From: Cyathus striatus
Lineage: Eukaryota > Basidiomycota > Agaricomycetes > Agaricales > Nidulariaceae
DNA: 64,000 nucleotides
Reading direction: 5' to 3'
Assembly: GCA_025738555.1 (NCBI GenBank)
Contig: JAOVFP010000019.1
Coordinates: 496,001-560,000 of the forward strand
This document shows, piece by piece, positions 12,545 through 24,159 of this stretch. Made by a program: the position numbers and the translations under genes. The notes beneath the pieces were generated by a model. The model had not been told where the DNA came from and ran no database searches. It saw only the letters and a list, made by a program, of their open reading frames with translations. Positions within the stretch are counted from its first letter, which is position 1; each line of letters begins with the position of its first letter.

Positions 12545-14134
12545 TAAGGCTGGCAAGTGGCAGGGCCCACTACCTTCCCCTGTCGCTGTGTCATAAACAC
12601 ACTGAAACACATGTATAGTGGCATACTTTAGTGGACTTTCACTGGTCTTGTGTGCAGTACTTGATTTTTTCAAGGACTGGTCGATGGACTGAAGTCCATA
12701 AGAATTACTGGCAAGATATTAGGAGTAACAGAAACCATGTTAAGTGTGTAGATATGATGAAGAAGCCATCATATATATTTTACAAGACTAAATAATACAA
12801 GGGTCCATTTTTATTTATAAGGTTAGAATTAGACAAGAAGTAGAAACAATATGTTAGTTGTAGATTTTTTGGAGACATTAAGGAAAGGGTCAGTGAAACG
12901 TTATTAGGGAAAGAAAAGAAGAATGAGTATTAATAATGAATGTAGCATGTTCCCTATAAACTAGTTACATCATATTTTGTGATAGCAGCAACATCATGAA
13001 ACTGGTCTCCGATCGACGAATTGGGGAGCATTTTACTCAGGGGGGCGCCTTCCAAGAAATCTGTGAAAGTAACCTATCCCATCACTCCATGGGAAGTGGC
13101 TGTGGCCACGCATGGAAATGGTCTGTAATTGGTTGCCAGAATCTCATGCTTTACTGTACTAAGCAGCAAAGTATTATGTTGACTTATGAACTGGGGTAAG
13201 AACTACAAAATTTGGTGACACCACATATACTATTATATGGTAGTAATTTGATTATAGAATAGTTATGTCTAAATTATGTCTACACATCCCCTTACAATGA
13301 ATTAGTATATCAGTAATCACAGCCTACGAGCGTATGTGATGCGGTGTGTACTAAGTATACTAGTTGCATTGATAATGGAGAAATATTAGCAAAAACTTAT
13401 GAGTGCATACTAATTTTAGAGACAAAGCATAACATTCATATGCCTTTGTAATGCATTGATGATTTCATTCCAAGCTTAACTGAAAGATGTACTAAATAGT
13501 AGTATATATTGCAACTATGGTTATATGCATAATGTACAATACACAGTATTATGAAACATCGAGTCCAAACCAAGTCCAAACAGCTAATACTCATTGGTTC
13601 ACCCATTCCTGTTTATAATTCTTCTCCTATAAATTTTAAGGCACATCGAAAATGAAATATTACTGTGTGTTAAGGGTCAGTACATGGTAATAACGATTGT
13701 CTGAAGCACTAGTAGAATTTGTATACCATAGAAATTCTTACTAACAGATGAATAGTAACCTCATGAAATATAACTGAAACATGGAGTTGAACTTATTTTC
13801 ACTTGCACCACTTGTAAGTTCAATCATGCAAGAAAAAAGTGTTAGCAATATATGACACCTAGAAACAATGTACTTGTAAATAAACAGATCACCAAAAACA
13901 CAATGATGGAATGAATCAATAGAATATGTGACCATTATATGGAATACACGGATATATAGAGGATTGTGCAAACACAACAAGCTAACACCCAACATTCAAG
14001 CAGGGTACAAACAACAATAAACTTTTACCCATACTAGGCAAGGTCTGATCCGAAGCAATGCCGAGCGATCGGCCTGCAAAGAGTGTTTTCCAATGACCTA
14101 CATAAACCCTACTACCTAAAAAGGTAGTGGGAAT
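12545..14134. repeat. Unclassified repeat element, copy A
   Basis: It begins AAGGCTGGCAAGTGGCAGGG then CCCACTACCTT. It ends with a conserved tail of about 150 bp finishing in a small hairpin (CTACTACCT-AAAA-AGGTAGTGGG) plus AAT. The start and end motifs CCCACTACCTT and AAGGTAGTGGG are complementary. No target duplication was found. The interior is AT-rich with no credible gene. A terminal hairpin recalls Helitrons, but no CTRR end is visible, so the class stays open. Confidence 0.5.
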
Positions 14135-14142
14135 AAGTATGT

Positions 14143-16045
14143 AAGGCCGGCAAGTGGCAGGGCCCACTACCTAACCTGCTCGTGTGGTGCATAGACTTGT
14201 CTATTATTTACTTGATTGTAGTTATTAGAATCATAGAATGGTGGTGTAACATAATATGTTGTATGCTTCACAAATATATGTTATTGCACTCTGGTAGCAA
14301 TAGTAGTCATATCAGCATTACCAAAGAAGGTTGAAGACCAACAACAAATCCAGGCATGGGACATTACCCCAGAAATGCTTCCTATGATCCATTTCCAATG
14401 CACCAGAACTAGCCCAAATTTCAGCACCACTAGCCATGCTATAACCACCAACATCCAAGTAAGCCCACTGCACTGGAGCCTGCAGCTGCTTTGTCAGGAG
14501 AGCTGTTTGGTGTTTCCAAACTCCTGACCTCTCACCGAAAGAAGTGTGTGTGGTGGCAGGATGCTGACAATGGTGAGGGCGAGTACTACAAGAAAGAGAG
14601 GGGGAGAGTGGTCATAGACATGCTCTACTGACAGATGTGCAGAAGGTGAGGTGCATGGGGGATGCATCACAATTGGAGGAGTGAGGCACATTCAGGTGAG
14701 GTGGTTAAAGGAGAGACATAGGAGATTAATTTCTCTCCTAATGCTATTGTGTGTAGGTGAAGGGAAAATGTTGAGAAAATGAAGATGTATAACATGTTTG
14801 AGTGACAACTGGAAGTACATGTTAGTTTTGCACCATGAAATAGATAGAGGAAAACAAACCTATGATTAACATGAAACCTCACTTTCAAATCTTGAATTAC
14901 AAACTCGTTATCTATGCTCATTCCTGAAACTACAAGCCCCATGCCAGTTCTATCCAAATGCCCAAAGGATATCAGGATATTGATGAAGGCAAGGGGGGGT
15001 GCCACAAACAACAAACTCATAATCCTAATGAGACGGACAAGCCCTGCCGACAGATACCATTCCAGATTTGAAGAATACAAACCCACAATGTCTGTGGCAT
15101 GGATAAGAATTAGAGGAGGGAGATAATATGTTGGTAGATTGCAATTGCCAATGGGTTGATATCAAATTTAAGGAAGGTTCCAGGGGTGCCCAGGTTATGC
15201 TCAGTAGATTCTGCACAAGTTGGAACTGGTCCTGTATGTATAGGTGGGCTTCAAGCTAGATTTGCTGGAGCAGAAGAGGATGCTGAACAATCCTCTGAAT
15301 TTGTGGGATCAGGTGAGAGCTTGGGATGCTGAGAGGGCTTCTGCATGTTCCCTGTAGGGTAGGGTTAGGTTGGGGAGGAGGGAGGAGGAAAAGAGGAACA
15401 TACTTGAGCAGTGTTGCATGGCCTATGTCAAATTTTGCCTGTGTGGTGTGTTGGTGGCATGGAGAGGGTAAGGGAAGGGGGGGCATATGCCATCCCTATG
15501 GAATCCCCCATTGAACATAGGCTTATCTCCAATTGCCTCTCTCCAATCCATACTCAAATCTAAAAACCACTTTACACCCCAAGGGAAAAAGTAGATAAAG
15601 CAACACATGGTGACAAGGCACTCCAGTATCATTGGACATGAGGAGTAATGCAACAAAATGTAAAAAGAGGGTGAAGAGGCCATGGAAACTGGAACACAAT
15701 TTGGAAGTAGTTGAGATTCCACAGGAAAAGTGGAACTGGATGAATTTGGAGGAACATGAAATGCGCTCAGCAGAGATATAGCCTCGGGACTTGGGAGGAT
15801 CTTGGAATGCAGTGCAGGCACTAAAATATCTACTGACCGATAGGTGATGTCCAGGTGGTTATAAACAGCGAGGATCTTGGAAAGCAGCACAACATATAAG
15901 CCAATGTTCAGCTGGGTGCAAATAAAGGTAAATTTTTAACCATACAAAGCAGATTCTGATCCGAAGCAATGCCAAGCAATCGGCCTGCAAAGTGTGTTTT
16001 CCAACGACCCACATAAACCCTACTACCTAAAAAGGTAGTGGGAAT
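14143..16045. repeat. Unclassified repeat element, copy B (adjacent to A)
   Basis: Same head (AAGGCCGGCAAGTGGCAGGG, 14143-14162) and the same tail of about 150 bp and hairpin (16018-16041) as copy A; only eight bases separate A from B. The interior is not obviously homologous between copies. Open frames such as the 155-codon minus-strand frame at 15423-15890 are unlike known proteins and look incidental. Confidence 0.5.
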
Positions 16046-16226
16046 CAATTTGGCAGTCATGCGTCATGCACCTTTCTCATATGCCGAAAATCTGGACCTG
16101 TCACACATGAAAAGTGAAAATGCCGAATGGTTCACTGGTTCATGGAAAGTACAATTTTTGGGCTTTAAAGGTGCAAAAATTGTGTCTATGATACATTACA
16201 AGTAATTATATTGTATTTATAAAGAG

Positions 16227-19200
16227 CTAATCAATGTCAGAACCATCCTCATCATTGTGACACCAGAAGTCACAGTACAGCCCATTTGGCTTCCTCTTCT
16301 GTTTCCCAGGTCCATACTCTTCTACTCCCACCTGCTCTGTTGTCCCCAGCCCCTCGTCAACTGCCACTACCATTGCATCTATCCCCTCTGCTTGTGTGCC
16401 AGAGTAGAGGTCACCCTCCTCTGTTCTGTGAATCGCTTTAGGTTGTGGCATACCTAATACATCATCAATAAGCACACTGCAAGGCAAATCATTTTCATCA
16501 TCAAAGGCTGCCTCCAACACATCAAGATTGGTGTATGTGTCCTCAGAAACTACTATGTTGGCACTGGTATTCAGGTCTGGGACTTCAGCAGGAATTGCAG
16601 ACTAGACGTTGAGGAGTTCTTCATGAATAGGGCTGCCAACCATACCATAACGGTTTACAGTCATATAAAGTAAACCATCTATGGTACAGGTTGTAGCCAT
16701 AACCATACCATACAGACATTTTTTGAACCTTCTATGGTACAGTACAGGTACAAATATGGTCATTTACAGTTTATGGTTATGATAGATACTGAATTATTTT
16801 TGTAAGATCTGAAATTTCCACTCAACAGGTATAATATGCATGAAATATACAATATACATAATGCATAAGTAGAATAAGTTTTAGTTATACATAAACTACC
16901 TTGAGCCAGTGGCCACCCAGACCCTCTGAAGCTTGCTGTAATGTTTTACAATCATAAGGCTGTGAATCATCTTTGGCTTGAGACTTGCACAACTATGCTG
17001 CTCCGAATGGGAAATTAATTGCCATAGGGAAGGGGTGCTGTAGTCTACAGTTTTTCTTCCATTTTCCACATTCTCATTGTACAATTTTGTTCTCATGTAT
17101 AATTAAATGATCCTAAATGTTATAATAGCAACATAATATTAAATCGACTAGAAGCTATGTTTTTTCACGGAATGTTTTGCTGACAGTATTTCTCATGCTT
17201 TCCCACGCCTTGTCAAGGTGTTTTGGAGCAATCCTGCAACACATTCAATCCACCTTCAAACTTTCTTCAGCCTTACTCTCTTATATTTTGTCACATATGA
17301 TGTGCTATCATTAAATGCACCTTAAGTTATTTTATTAAAAATGCTGTTTCAGCTCGAAGAGATATGAAGTACCTAAAATTGAATAATGAATGGAGAAAAG
17401 TCGGAGCAGAAAGGTGCCATGTTACTGTATTTTTGCATCATGTATACATATTTAAGTACTTCAAGTGTGTGCCAAGTATATGACGGATGAGCATTGAATT
17501 TATCTGGTCCAAAGGCGAAAGCATCAAGGTGCATTATATAGAGGAAACAGTGTGAAATATACTAACAGTAATATATTACCTGTACATGTTTGATCATATA
17601 CACTATTAGGCTTCTTAAGCGACAGTATGTGTTCATACAGTTGACTATAACCAAAGGCATTTCCATCAAGTTGTTTCTAAACACCAATTTCAGTGGTAAT
17701 TAGCATAAGAGTACAAGTAAAAATGAATGAAAAGATGATACACACCAGGCTTCTTGGTATGTCATCAAGGCCACTTGAATAAGCCATATATATGGCCATA
17801 AATGGTTATACAGTATGGTTAATTATGGGTGAAAACTGTCCCATACCTGTACCATATGAACAATTTATTTCACTCATATGGTATGGCAATATATACTGTA
17901 CCATACAAGCCATAACTGTTTTGTATGGTTACAGTTGGCAGCCCTATTCATGAAATTTGGGGTCTGTCTTCTTGAGATTGCAGATAGCATTATGCACCTC
18001 AATGCTAATCAGTGATGCAAACAATAAGGACCAGTTTTTCATCTTACACATCGAAAATGCCTATGATGGAGTCAGCTAACATTTCTATCCCTGTAGGCTG
18101 TTATAGAACTCACTTCACGGATCAACTCTGGCTGATTCAGGGATACAAATGCATTCCATAACCAATGAACACTCCAATTCCTCATTACCTTGATTCTACT
18201 ATCCAGCCATACATTTTCCTCTGCATTCAACTTCTCCATAACCTTGCTCACTATGTCTTTGTGATAGGAACATTTTAATGAATGCTTGAAGACATGTTGA
18301 AAGCCAATATCACAGGCTTGAAAGACCGGAGTGCAGTTTCCAGGGACATAGTTAAGAATGATATCAGGGTGAGTTTCCCTCATCCACATTCTGAACTCTA
18401 GTGAGTGATGCACTGACCAGACGTCAATCTGCCATATGCACTTATGGTTCATTGCCAGCCCTAGCTTCTGCTGTTGCTCATCAAAATATGGCTTGATGAT
18501 ATCATTCACAAGCTGCTTCATTGTCTTTTGATTGGACCAGTATATCTTTGAATGCAAAGCCTCAAACTGAAAACCTGCTTCTTTTGCTTTGTCATAGTGC
18601 TCTGATGTTTCTGCTGGACAGGATCTCAGTCCATACCCTTGATAGATTGATTGAAAAGGTGATAGTATCCTGCTGTTTGAAAGAGGACAAATGACTGTAA
18701 AGGCCTGCTTTTCATCTTGACCAACAAGAGAAACTTGTGATACCCCAGTCTTTTCCCATGTAAGTTTTGCTCCCTGAGCAAAAATCACTTGAGTTTGATC
18801 CAAATTAACAATGAGTTCACTAGGTATATCTTCTTGCCACACTGAGTATGCCATATGGAAGAATGCATGCTCACAAATGCCCTCCCAATCTTTGGGGAGC
18901 TTTTGTGTGGCACATGTAGCCCTTTGCTGTGACCAGCATAATGTGCCATGTAGCCATTTATGAACATAATTATTAGAGCATTGAAACTGTGACCTGTCAA
19001 CTGCCCTTGCATTGAAGATTTCTGGAGCCATACACATTATAATGCCCACCATGATGGCATGTGCAGTTATAATGGTAATTGGGGCTGATGCATCTCAAAG
19101 CACTGTCAGCTGAGCTGTGATTGCTTGTACAACCTCTGGATAGGTGGCCTTGTGAGTAAATTACATTAGTATAACTTTTCACTGTTTCTAATTTAAAATG

Positions 19201-19972
19201 TTCTCACCAGTGCCCTGCATCATCCTCTGTTAGAATGGCCTTGATGGTTACCCTTCTCTGTGAGATATAGAGCATTCACTGACCAACATGGACATTTGCT
19301 TTGATCAATCCATCCCTCTACTGTATTCCTATTCAAACCCCCAAAAGCTTCGTTATCCATTCTCTGCAACTCTTTAACAATTACTGTAGCACTCATTTTA
19401 TACCCAACTCTAGGTGACTTGGCTGCATGGACTATATGTGCCCATAGGAATGGAGTATGCCAGTTGGTATACTTAGCCAACATGTATTCCTTTGTGTGCT
19501 TCCATCCAACAGATTTCTTGGACTTTATGTACAGCTGCTCCTTGGTTTTGCACTCAGGCCATGATAGCTCAGAAATTCATGCACACTTCAATGTACTGCC
19601 TGAGTCCTTCAACCCATATAAATCAACCTCAAATTTTTGCTAGCAATTAGAAGTGAGTTTAGAACATTACAGAATCATTATGCTGCTTACTTTCTTGCTA
19701 CCCCCAGGAGAATGCACACCCTGCTCTATTTCTGCTGCCCAAACATTTCCTCTGAACTTCTTTTGGCATTCTCATTCAAGCATGTGCCTTCTATTTGTCT
19801 GTTTCACCTCCCTTGCCTGCTTAATCTCTGCCTCTTCCTCATGTTCTCCTTGAAGCTTTGGTTGTTCATGCTCAATTTGTGCTTGGCTTTCCTCTGGGGT
19901 ACATTTTTTAAAGTATTTCATCAGTCCAGTAGGTGCACTCTCTACACCTCATTTGATTGCATTGGAGATTGC
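16227..19972 (-). pseudogene. DDE_1 superfamily (pogo-type) DNA transposase, copy A
   Basis: Probable cut-and-paste transposase with an RNase-H-like DDE_1 nuclease core. In order on the minus strand: a charged, coiled-coil-like N-terminus beginning APTGLMKYFKK (about 19.92 kb); a conserved segment ECKTKEQLYIKSKK...GWKHTKEYMLAKYTNWHTP (19.55-19.45 kb); an intron near 19.16-19.22 kb; then the core in 18072-19052. Candidate catalytic Asp residues are in LIVNLDQTQ, WQIDVWSVHHS and PVFQACDIGFQ. The acidic C-terminus ends at 16227. It is broken by a hAT MITE at 16628-17946 and by in-frame TGA and TAG codons (for example in VL-stop-DA near 19.09 kb). Family is sure; the exact N-terminus and whether it was once fused to the upstream Ulp1 gene are not. 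Confidence 0.85.
16620..17954. mobile_element. hAT-like MITE, family IV (inside the transposase gene)
   Basis: Runs 16628-17946 (1319 bp), with termini TAGGGCTGCCAAC and its inverted copy GTTGGCAGCCCTA. The exact 8-bp target duplication TTCATGAA is at 16620-16627 and 17947-17954. Both subterminal regions are filled with TATGGTA/TACCATA and ACAGT motifs. No transposase is encoded. Removing it would rejoin the transposase frame across KKTDPKFHE and ELLNV. Confidence 0.92.
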
Positions 19973-20051
19973 TGATACCATATGCAGGCATTTTCTCTTC
20001 AGTGCACTGCTGGTTTCATTATTGGGGGAAAGTGAGAACTTGTCAATGAGC

Positions 20052-21919
20052 CACATGTTTCAACTGACTATCAGAGAGTCAGTTGAGAGTCAGTTGATAG
20101 TATCAGAGAGTAAATTGATAGTAAGATGAGACTTAGTTGAGACTCAGGTGAGAGTTTTGAGAGTCAGGTGAGAGTCAGTTGATAGTCAGATTATAATTAC
20201 ATACAAAATAGAGTAATTGCTAGTCTCACTTTACTGTCACCTTACTATTAGCTTACTCTTATTCAATCTGGTATCAGATAGTAATCTGAGAGTTGATTGA
20301 TACAATTTCACCTGACTATCATCTGACTATCAATTAAATTTGTATGAGTTATTGGTGTAAAATAGACTCCATATAGATTCCACCTGATCACTATAGTTTC
20401 CCACAGTTATAACACTTACCTAGACTATAGTTTCCCACAGTCATTACACATGTCACAATGTGTGACATGTGTGACATGTTGAAAAAAGTGGACATTCTGA
20501 ATGACACACTAGGACAAGTGTGCACAGTCATCACACTTACCTAGACTATGTTCAAAAAGCGTGATATATCGGAAAAAAAAGTGTGACATGTGTGACATGC
20601 TGTCACAGTATCATAGCCATCACACTTATCACACTTTTCAAGTATTGTCACGCTTGTCACACATGTCACACATTTTCCAGTATATCACATTGAAAAGGTG
20701 GTAAGTCGGTTGGGTGTACCTAGACAAAGAATAATAAACGAGTCGATCGAGACGTTCGTCCGATCTGGGGTGTTCTAAGGTGAAGGAAAATTAATTAGAT
20801 TTCTGTAGAATAACTACAGGGATTTATATACTGGAAAAACCAATAAATCTAAAATAAGTAAAAGTAATTATATCAGGTGGAGGATGTAAAAGGAAAAGTG
20901 TGAAACATTAGAAATAAATAGGAAACTCAGTAAGATAGTCCAATGTGTTAAGTTTGCGAGGAGACAAGTTTTCCAAACATCAGGGTCTGGTGTCGGTGCC
21001 AATGTCAGGCTATTTTGAGAACTCGGAGTGTTGCAGGGGATAGGTATGGTCAGAACGGTGTATGAAGGTGTATAATTTGAGGAAAGATTGAAACAAATGG
21101 GCGGGAAGGAGATGGAACAAAGAGCGCGAGCGGAATGCGTATGAACACGTCAATGATGCGTGATGCGCGATTACGTAATATGATTTGGAACGTCTTGATG
21201 TGTCGGATAATTCCTGAATCGCATCGCAGGCATTTTGCCTGCTCTACACACATAGTGACTTGTGTGACATGTCTATTCAACATGTCACACAAGTCACGCT
21301 TTTCCAACATGTTACAAGTCACACTTTTCCCAGCATGTCACGCTTTTGGGAAAAGTGTGACTTGTGTGATACAACTCCATGTGTGACATGTTGGAAAATG
21401 TTGGGAAAAGTGTGACATATTGAAAAATGTTGGAAAAGTGTGACATGTGTGACAAGCGTGGGAAAAGTGTGACATGTTGGAAAAAGTGTGGCAAGTGTGA
21501 TGGTTATGATATGTGACAGTTTTCCAACATGTCACATTTTTCCCACGCTTGTCACACATGTCACACTTTTTCCAACATTTTCCAATATGTCACGCTTTTC
21601 CCAACATTTCCCAACATGTCACACATGGAGTTGTATCACACAAGTCACACTTTTCCCAAAAGCGTGACATGCTGGGAAAAGTGTGACTTGTAACATGTTG
21701 GAAACGCGTGACTTGTGTGACATGTTGAATAGACATGTCACACAAGTGGTGAGAGTCAGGTAAGAGTCAGGTAAGAATCCAAGCTAAGCCCAATACTAAT
21801 TTCAGGTCACAACTGACTCTCAACTGACTCTAATGAGACTCTCAGTTGACTCTTGAGACTCAGTTGAGAGTCAAATGAGAGTCAGTTGATAGTCAGTTGA
21901 TAGTCAGTTGAGACATGTG
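20052..21919. mobile_element. Non-autonomous element with GTCAGTTGA subterminal repeats and an internal giant hairpin
   Basis: The left terminus CACATGTTTCAACTGACTAT is mirrored at the right by CAGTTGAGACATGTGTG. Both ends carry runs of GAGAGTCAGTTGATAGTCAG-type repeats (20055-20190 and 21745-21912). Between them lie GTGTGACATG-type repeats (20430-20690), a single-copy CpG-containing stretch (20700-21240) and the palindrome described separately. Because the termini are palindromic themselves, the target duplication could not be fixed. It sits between the Ulp1 and DDE_1 coding regions. Confidence 0.65.
21258..21747. repeat. Long inverted repeat (about 227-bp arms, 36-nt loop)
   Basis: The left arm 21258-21484 and right arm 21521-21747 are reverse complements with only about ten differences and one indel. 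The arms are themselves built from reiterated TGTCACAC / GTGTGACATGTTGG words. The loop is 21485-21520. A transcript crossing it would form a near-perfect double strand. Confidence 0.93.
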
Positions 21920-21960
21920 TGGGAGTGACACATACAGGGGAAAGTGCATGCTTCATGTTT

Positions 21961-23887
21961 GATCACTTCACATCCAACTCTTCTTCATCGTGAGATGACT
22001 GGGACTGGTCCGAGGACAAGGGTAATGAGGGGGGAACACTTTCTGCAAATGATGAGCTAGGGTTCCAGGAGTGTATTCCCCTGGAACTGGTGCTTGACTT
22101 GGTCCATACAGATGTGGCATCATTGTCTTCACTGTCTGTCAGCATTGAGGCACCCTCTGATGCATCAGCTGCTGATAAAGAAGTTCCATCAACAGTAAAT
22201 GAGAAGCTGTAGTTGACAGCTTCTGTCTTGAACATCTATTGACAGACATGAGTAAGTCCTTAATATTATAATGAAGCTGTTAAGTACTTACACTGTCCAA
22301 GTACTGCTCTATGACATCATGTAGCATTCTAAGATGACCTGCATCCACCTTCCTCATCTCAATGAGAGGGTACTGCTCTGGAAGATAGTGGTGTGCCAGT
22401 GCATTCACAGTGAGAAGTCCACATGAGTGTTGGTCTTCTTGTCTCGTAATCCTCAGCTTGCCATCAAGGAACTGTGAACCTGTATGCTGATGTGTCCACC
22501 ATTTTAGGGCAGCCAGTAGCTCAGCATCGAATTCCTCAACTTCACCACCTGTTACAATTTTCTTTACTTTCTTCTATTTACATATGTTTTCTTTACATTT
22601 CATTGATTTGTTTGGTATCATCTTTGATACCAAACATATGACTTCTTACCTACATGGCTGTCACTCTCTTCTGACTCATCTTGAGTCATCTTACCTTACT
22701 TAGTCTACCTTTCTTTCTTCTTACTGCACTGCAGTAATGCACAGTCAATGCACAGCACCTTGACTTATTTAGTTACATTCTTACTTATTATTAGTATGAA
22801 CTTGTTAGTATTTAAACAGTAGTAACTTGGGCTGTAGAGCTCAAGCTTCAGCTTAAATCAAACTAGCTCTACTTTGATTTATTCACTTTGCTCATACTTG
22901 AGTCTAATCAACTTAAGAGCTCATGAATAGAGACTTGAACTCGATACTGATTAATCTGTTCTTTGAACTCGTAAATCACATGACTATCAGACTTGTACGA
23001 TAAACGTCCCAACCAGAACTTTATCATAACACCACCCATGGAATCACCAACAAAGAATTTATTCAATGTGAAGTCTATGACAATTGAAATCCAGTGGGTC
23101 TTATTCACATTTGCTATGAACCCCAAAGATCCTAACATGCCCTGCACCAGCTTTTGCCCAATACTCTGCAGGTATCAATGTTCTTGCTTATTAAGGTATG
23201 CCTCTCAATCTCTATATGCTTTCAGCAAAGTGAAAGTAAACAATGTGTTTTCTAGCCTGATATGTTCTGAAGGGCAGTTGTGCCTGAGCACTCATCTGAA
23301 GAGGTCAACCATCTGGTCTTCATGTCCATCTGTAAACCATGTCTGGCTGGCATATGTGGTGAGGTGAACAACTGGCTCAGGGTAGGTGAACCCTCTGATG
23401 CCACCACTCCAAGGTAAGGTTTTAAGTTTGACGTAAATGCTTTGCACCAAATAACTTGGATTCCCTTCATGCATATGAGTGTTCAAAAACTTCACAGCAT
23501 CATTCCATGGCTCTCGATAGGTAAGGTGAATGTTGACAACCTCCAGCCAGAATGTGATCACCCAAATTGGTAGGTACACAACTCCATGGACATTGTCTGC
23601 CACCTAACTGATACAGCCTTCTGTTCCATGCATGCATATACTGTTTTCAAGCCATTTAATACTTTGTAACTTGGAGTAGGGACTGGAATTTGACAGATTG
23701 ATTCTAGGTCATTGGTGTTAGGGGGTTCATTGCTGAGAAGGTTAGATGAGCATATTTTCTGGAATAAACCATTGGTGTGGACACTCAGCAGTGGGTACTG
23801 AAGGAATGTGAGGACAGGCAGGCTTGCAGGGGGTAGTAAAAGAGAATGAGCTGCAATAGGAATAGATAGTGCATCATGTGTAGCCAT
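21961..23887 (-). pseudogene. Ulp1-like cysteine protease (C48 family) of transposon origin
   Basis: C48 proteases cleave SUMO-type or related modifiers. The catalytic set is visible in order: His in NKTHWISIVIDF, Asp in FVGDSMGG (about 23.05 kb) and Cys in QHSCGLLTVNALAHHY (about 22.4 kb). The N-terminal part (from 23887, MATHDALSIP) contains VITFWLEV and PWNDAVKFLN; the C-terminus is Ser/Asp/Glu-rich. It is broken by a solo LTR inserted right after GDSMGG (22550-23031) and by a one-base frameshift near 23.59 kb, where KAVSVRWQ and DNVHGVVYLPIW lie in different frames. It lies directly upstream of, and co-oriented with, the DDE_1 transposase. This pairing suggests one element, possibly one fused polyprotein. 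Confidence 0.82.
22545..23036. mobile_element. Solo LTR, family 1, copy 1
   Basis: LTR 22550-23031 (482 bp), starting TGTTACAATTTTC and ending ATCATAACA, i.e. TG...CA ends with short inverted termini. The exact 5-bp target duplication CCACC is at 22545-22549 and 23032-23036. Contains TATTTAAAC near 22.81 kb as a possible TATA box. No internal retrotransposon sequence remains, so it is a recombination product. Confidence 0.92.
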
Positions 23888-24159
23888 GGTGATCAGAGGT
23901 CAAAAATTGTTTGTGCCATCGATTGCTATGAGTGAATGCAATCTGGCAATGGCATTTGCCATATCTTATCTAAGCATTTGCAGTCTCTCAATTAAGAAAC
24001 TCATGACTTGCAAGACTAATGTGTAATGACTTTCTCTCAGTCTCAACTTAAAAAAATTCTAACCTGCTGAAAATCCCATATGGTCACACCTAAAATCTCA
24101 AAATGCCAAATGGTTCAACTGGTTCAGTCTGTCATGCACCATGAGGGGTGCTGAATTGA

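Larger units (their letters stand above)
16083..24126. repeat. Direct repeats bracketing the Ulp1/DDE_1 unit
   Basis: About 61 bp at 16083-16143 and 24066-24126 are similar in the same orientation (GAAAATC ... AATGCC(A/G)AATGGTTCA). They lie just outside the transposase C-terminus and just upstream of the protease N-terminus, so they may mark the limits of one element of about 8 kb. No inverted termini or target duplication could be fixed. Confidence 0.35.
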
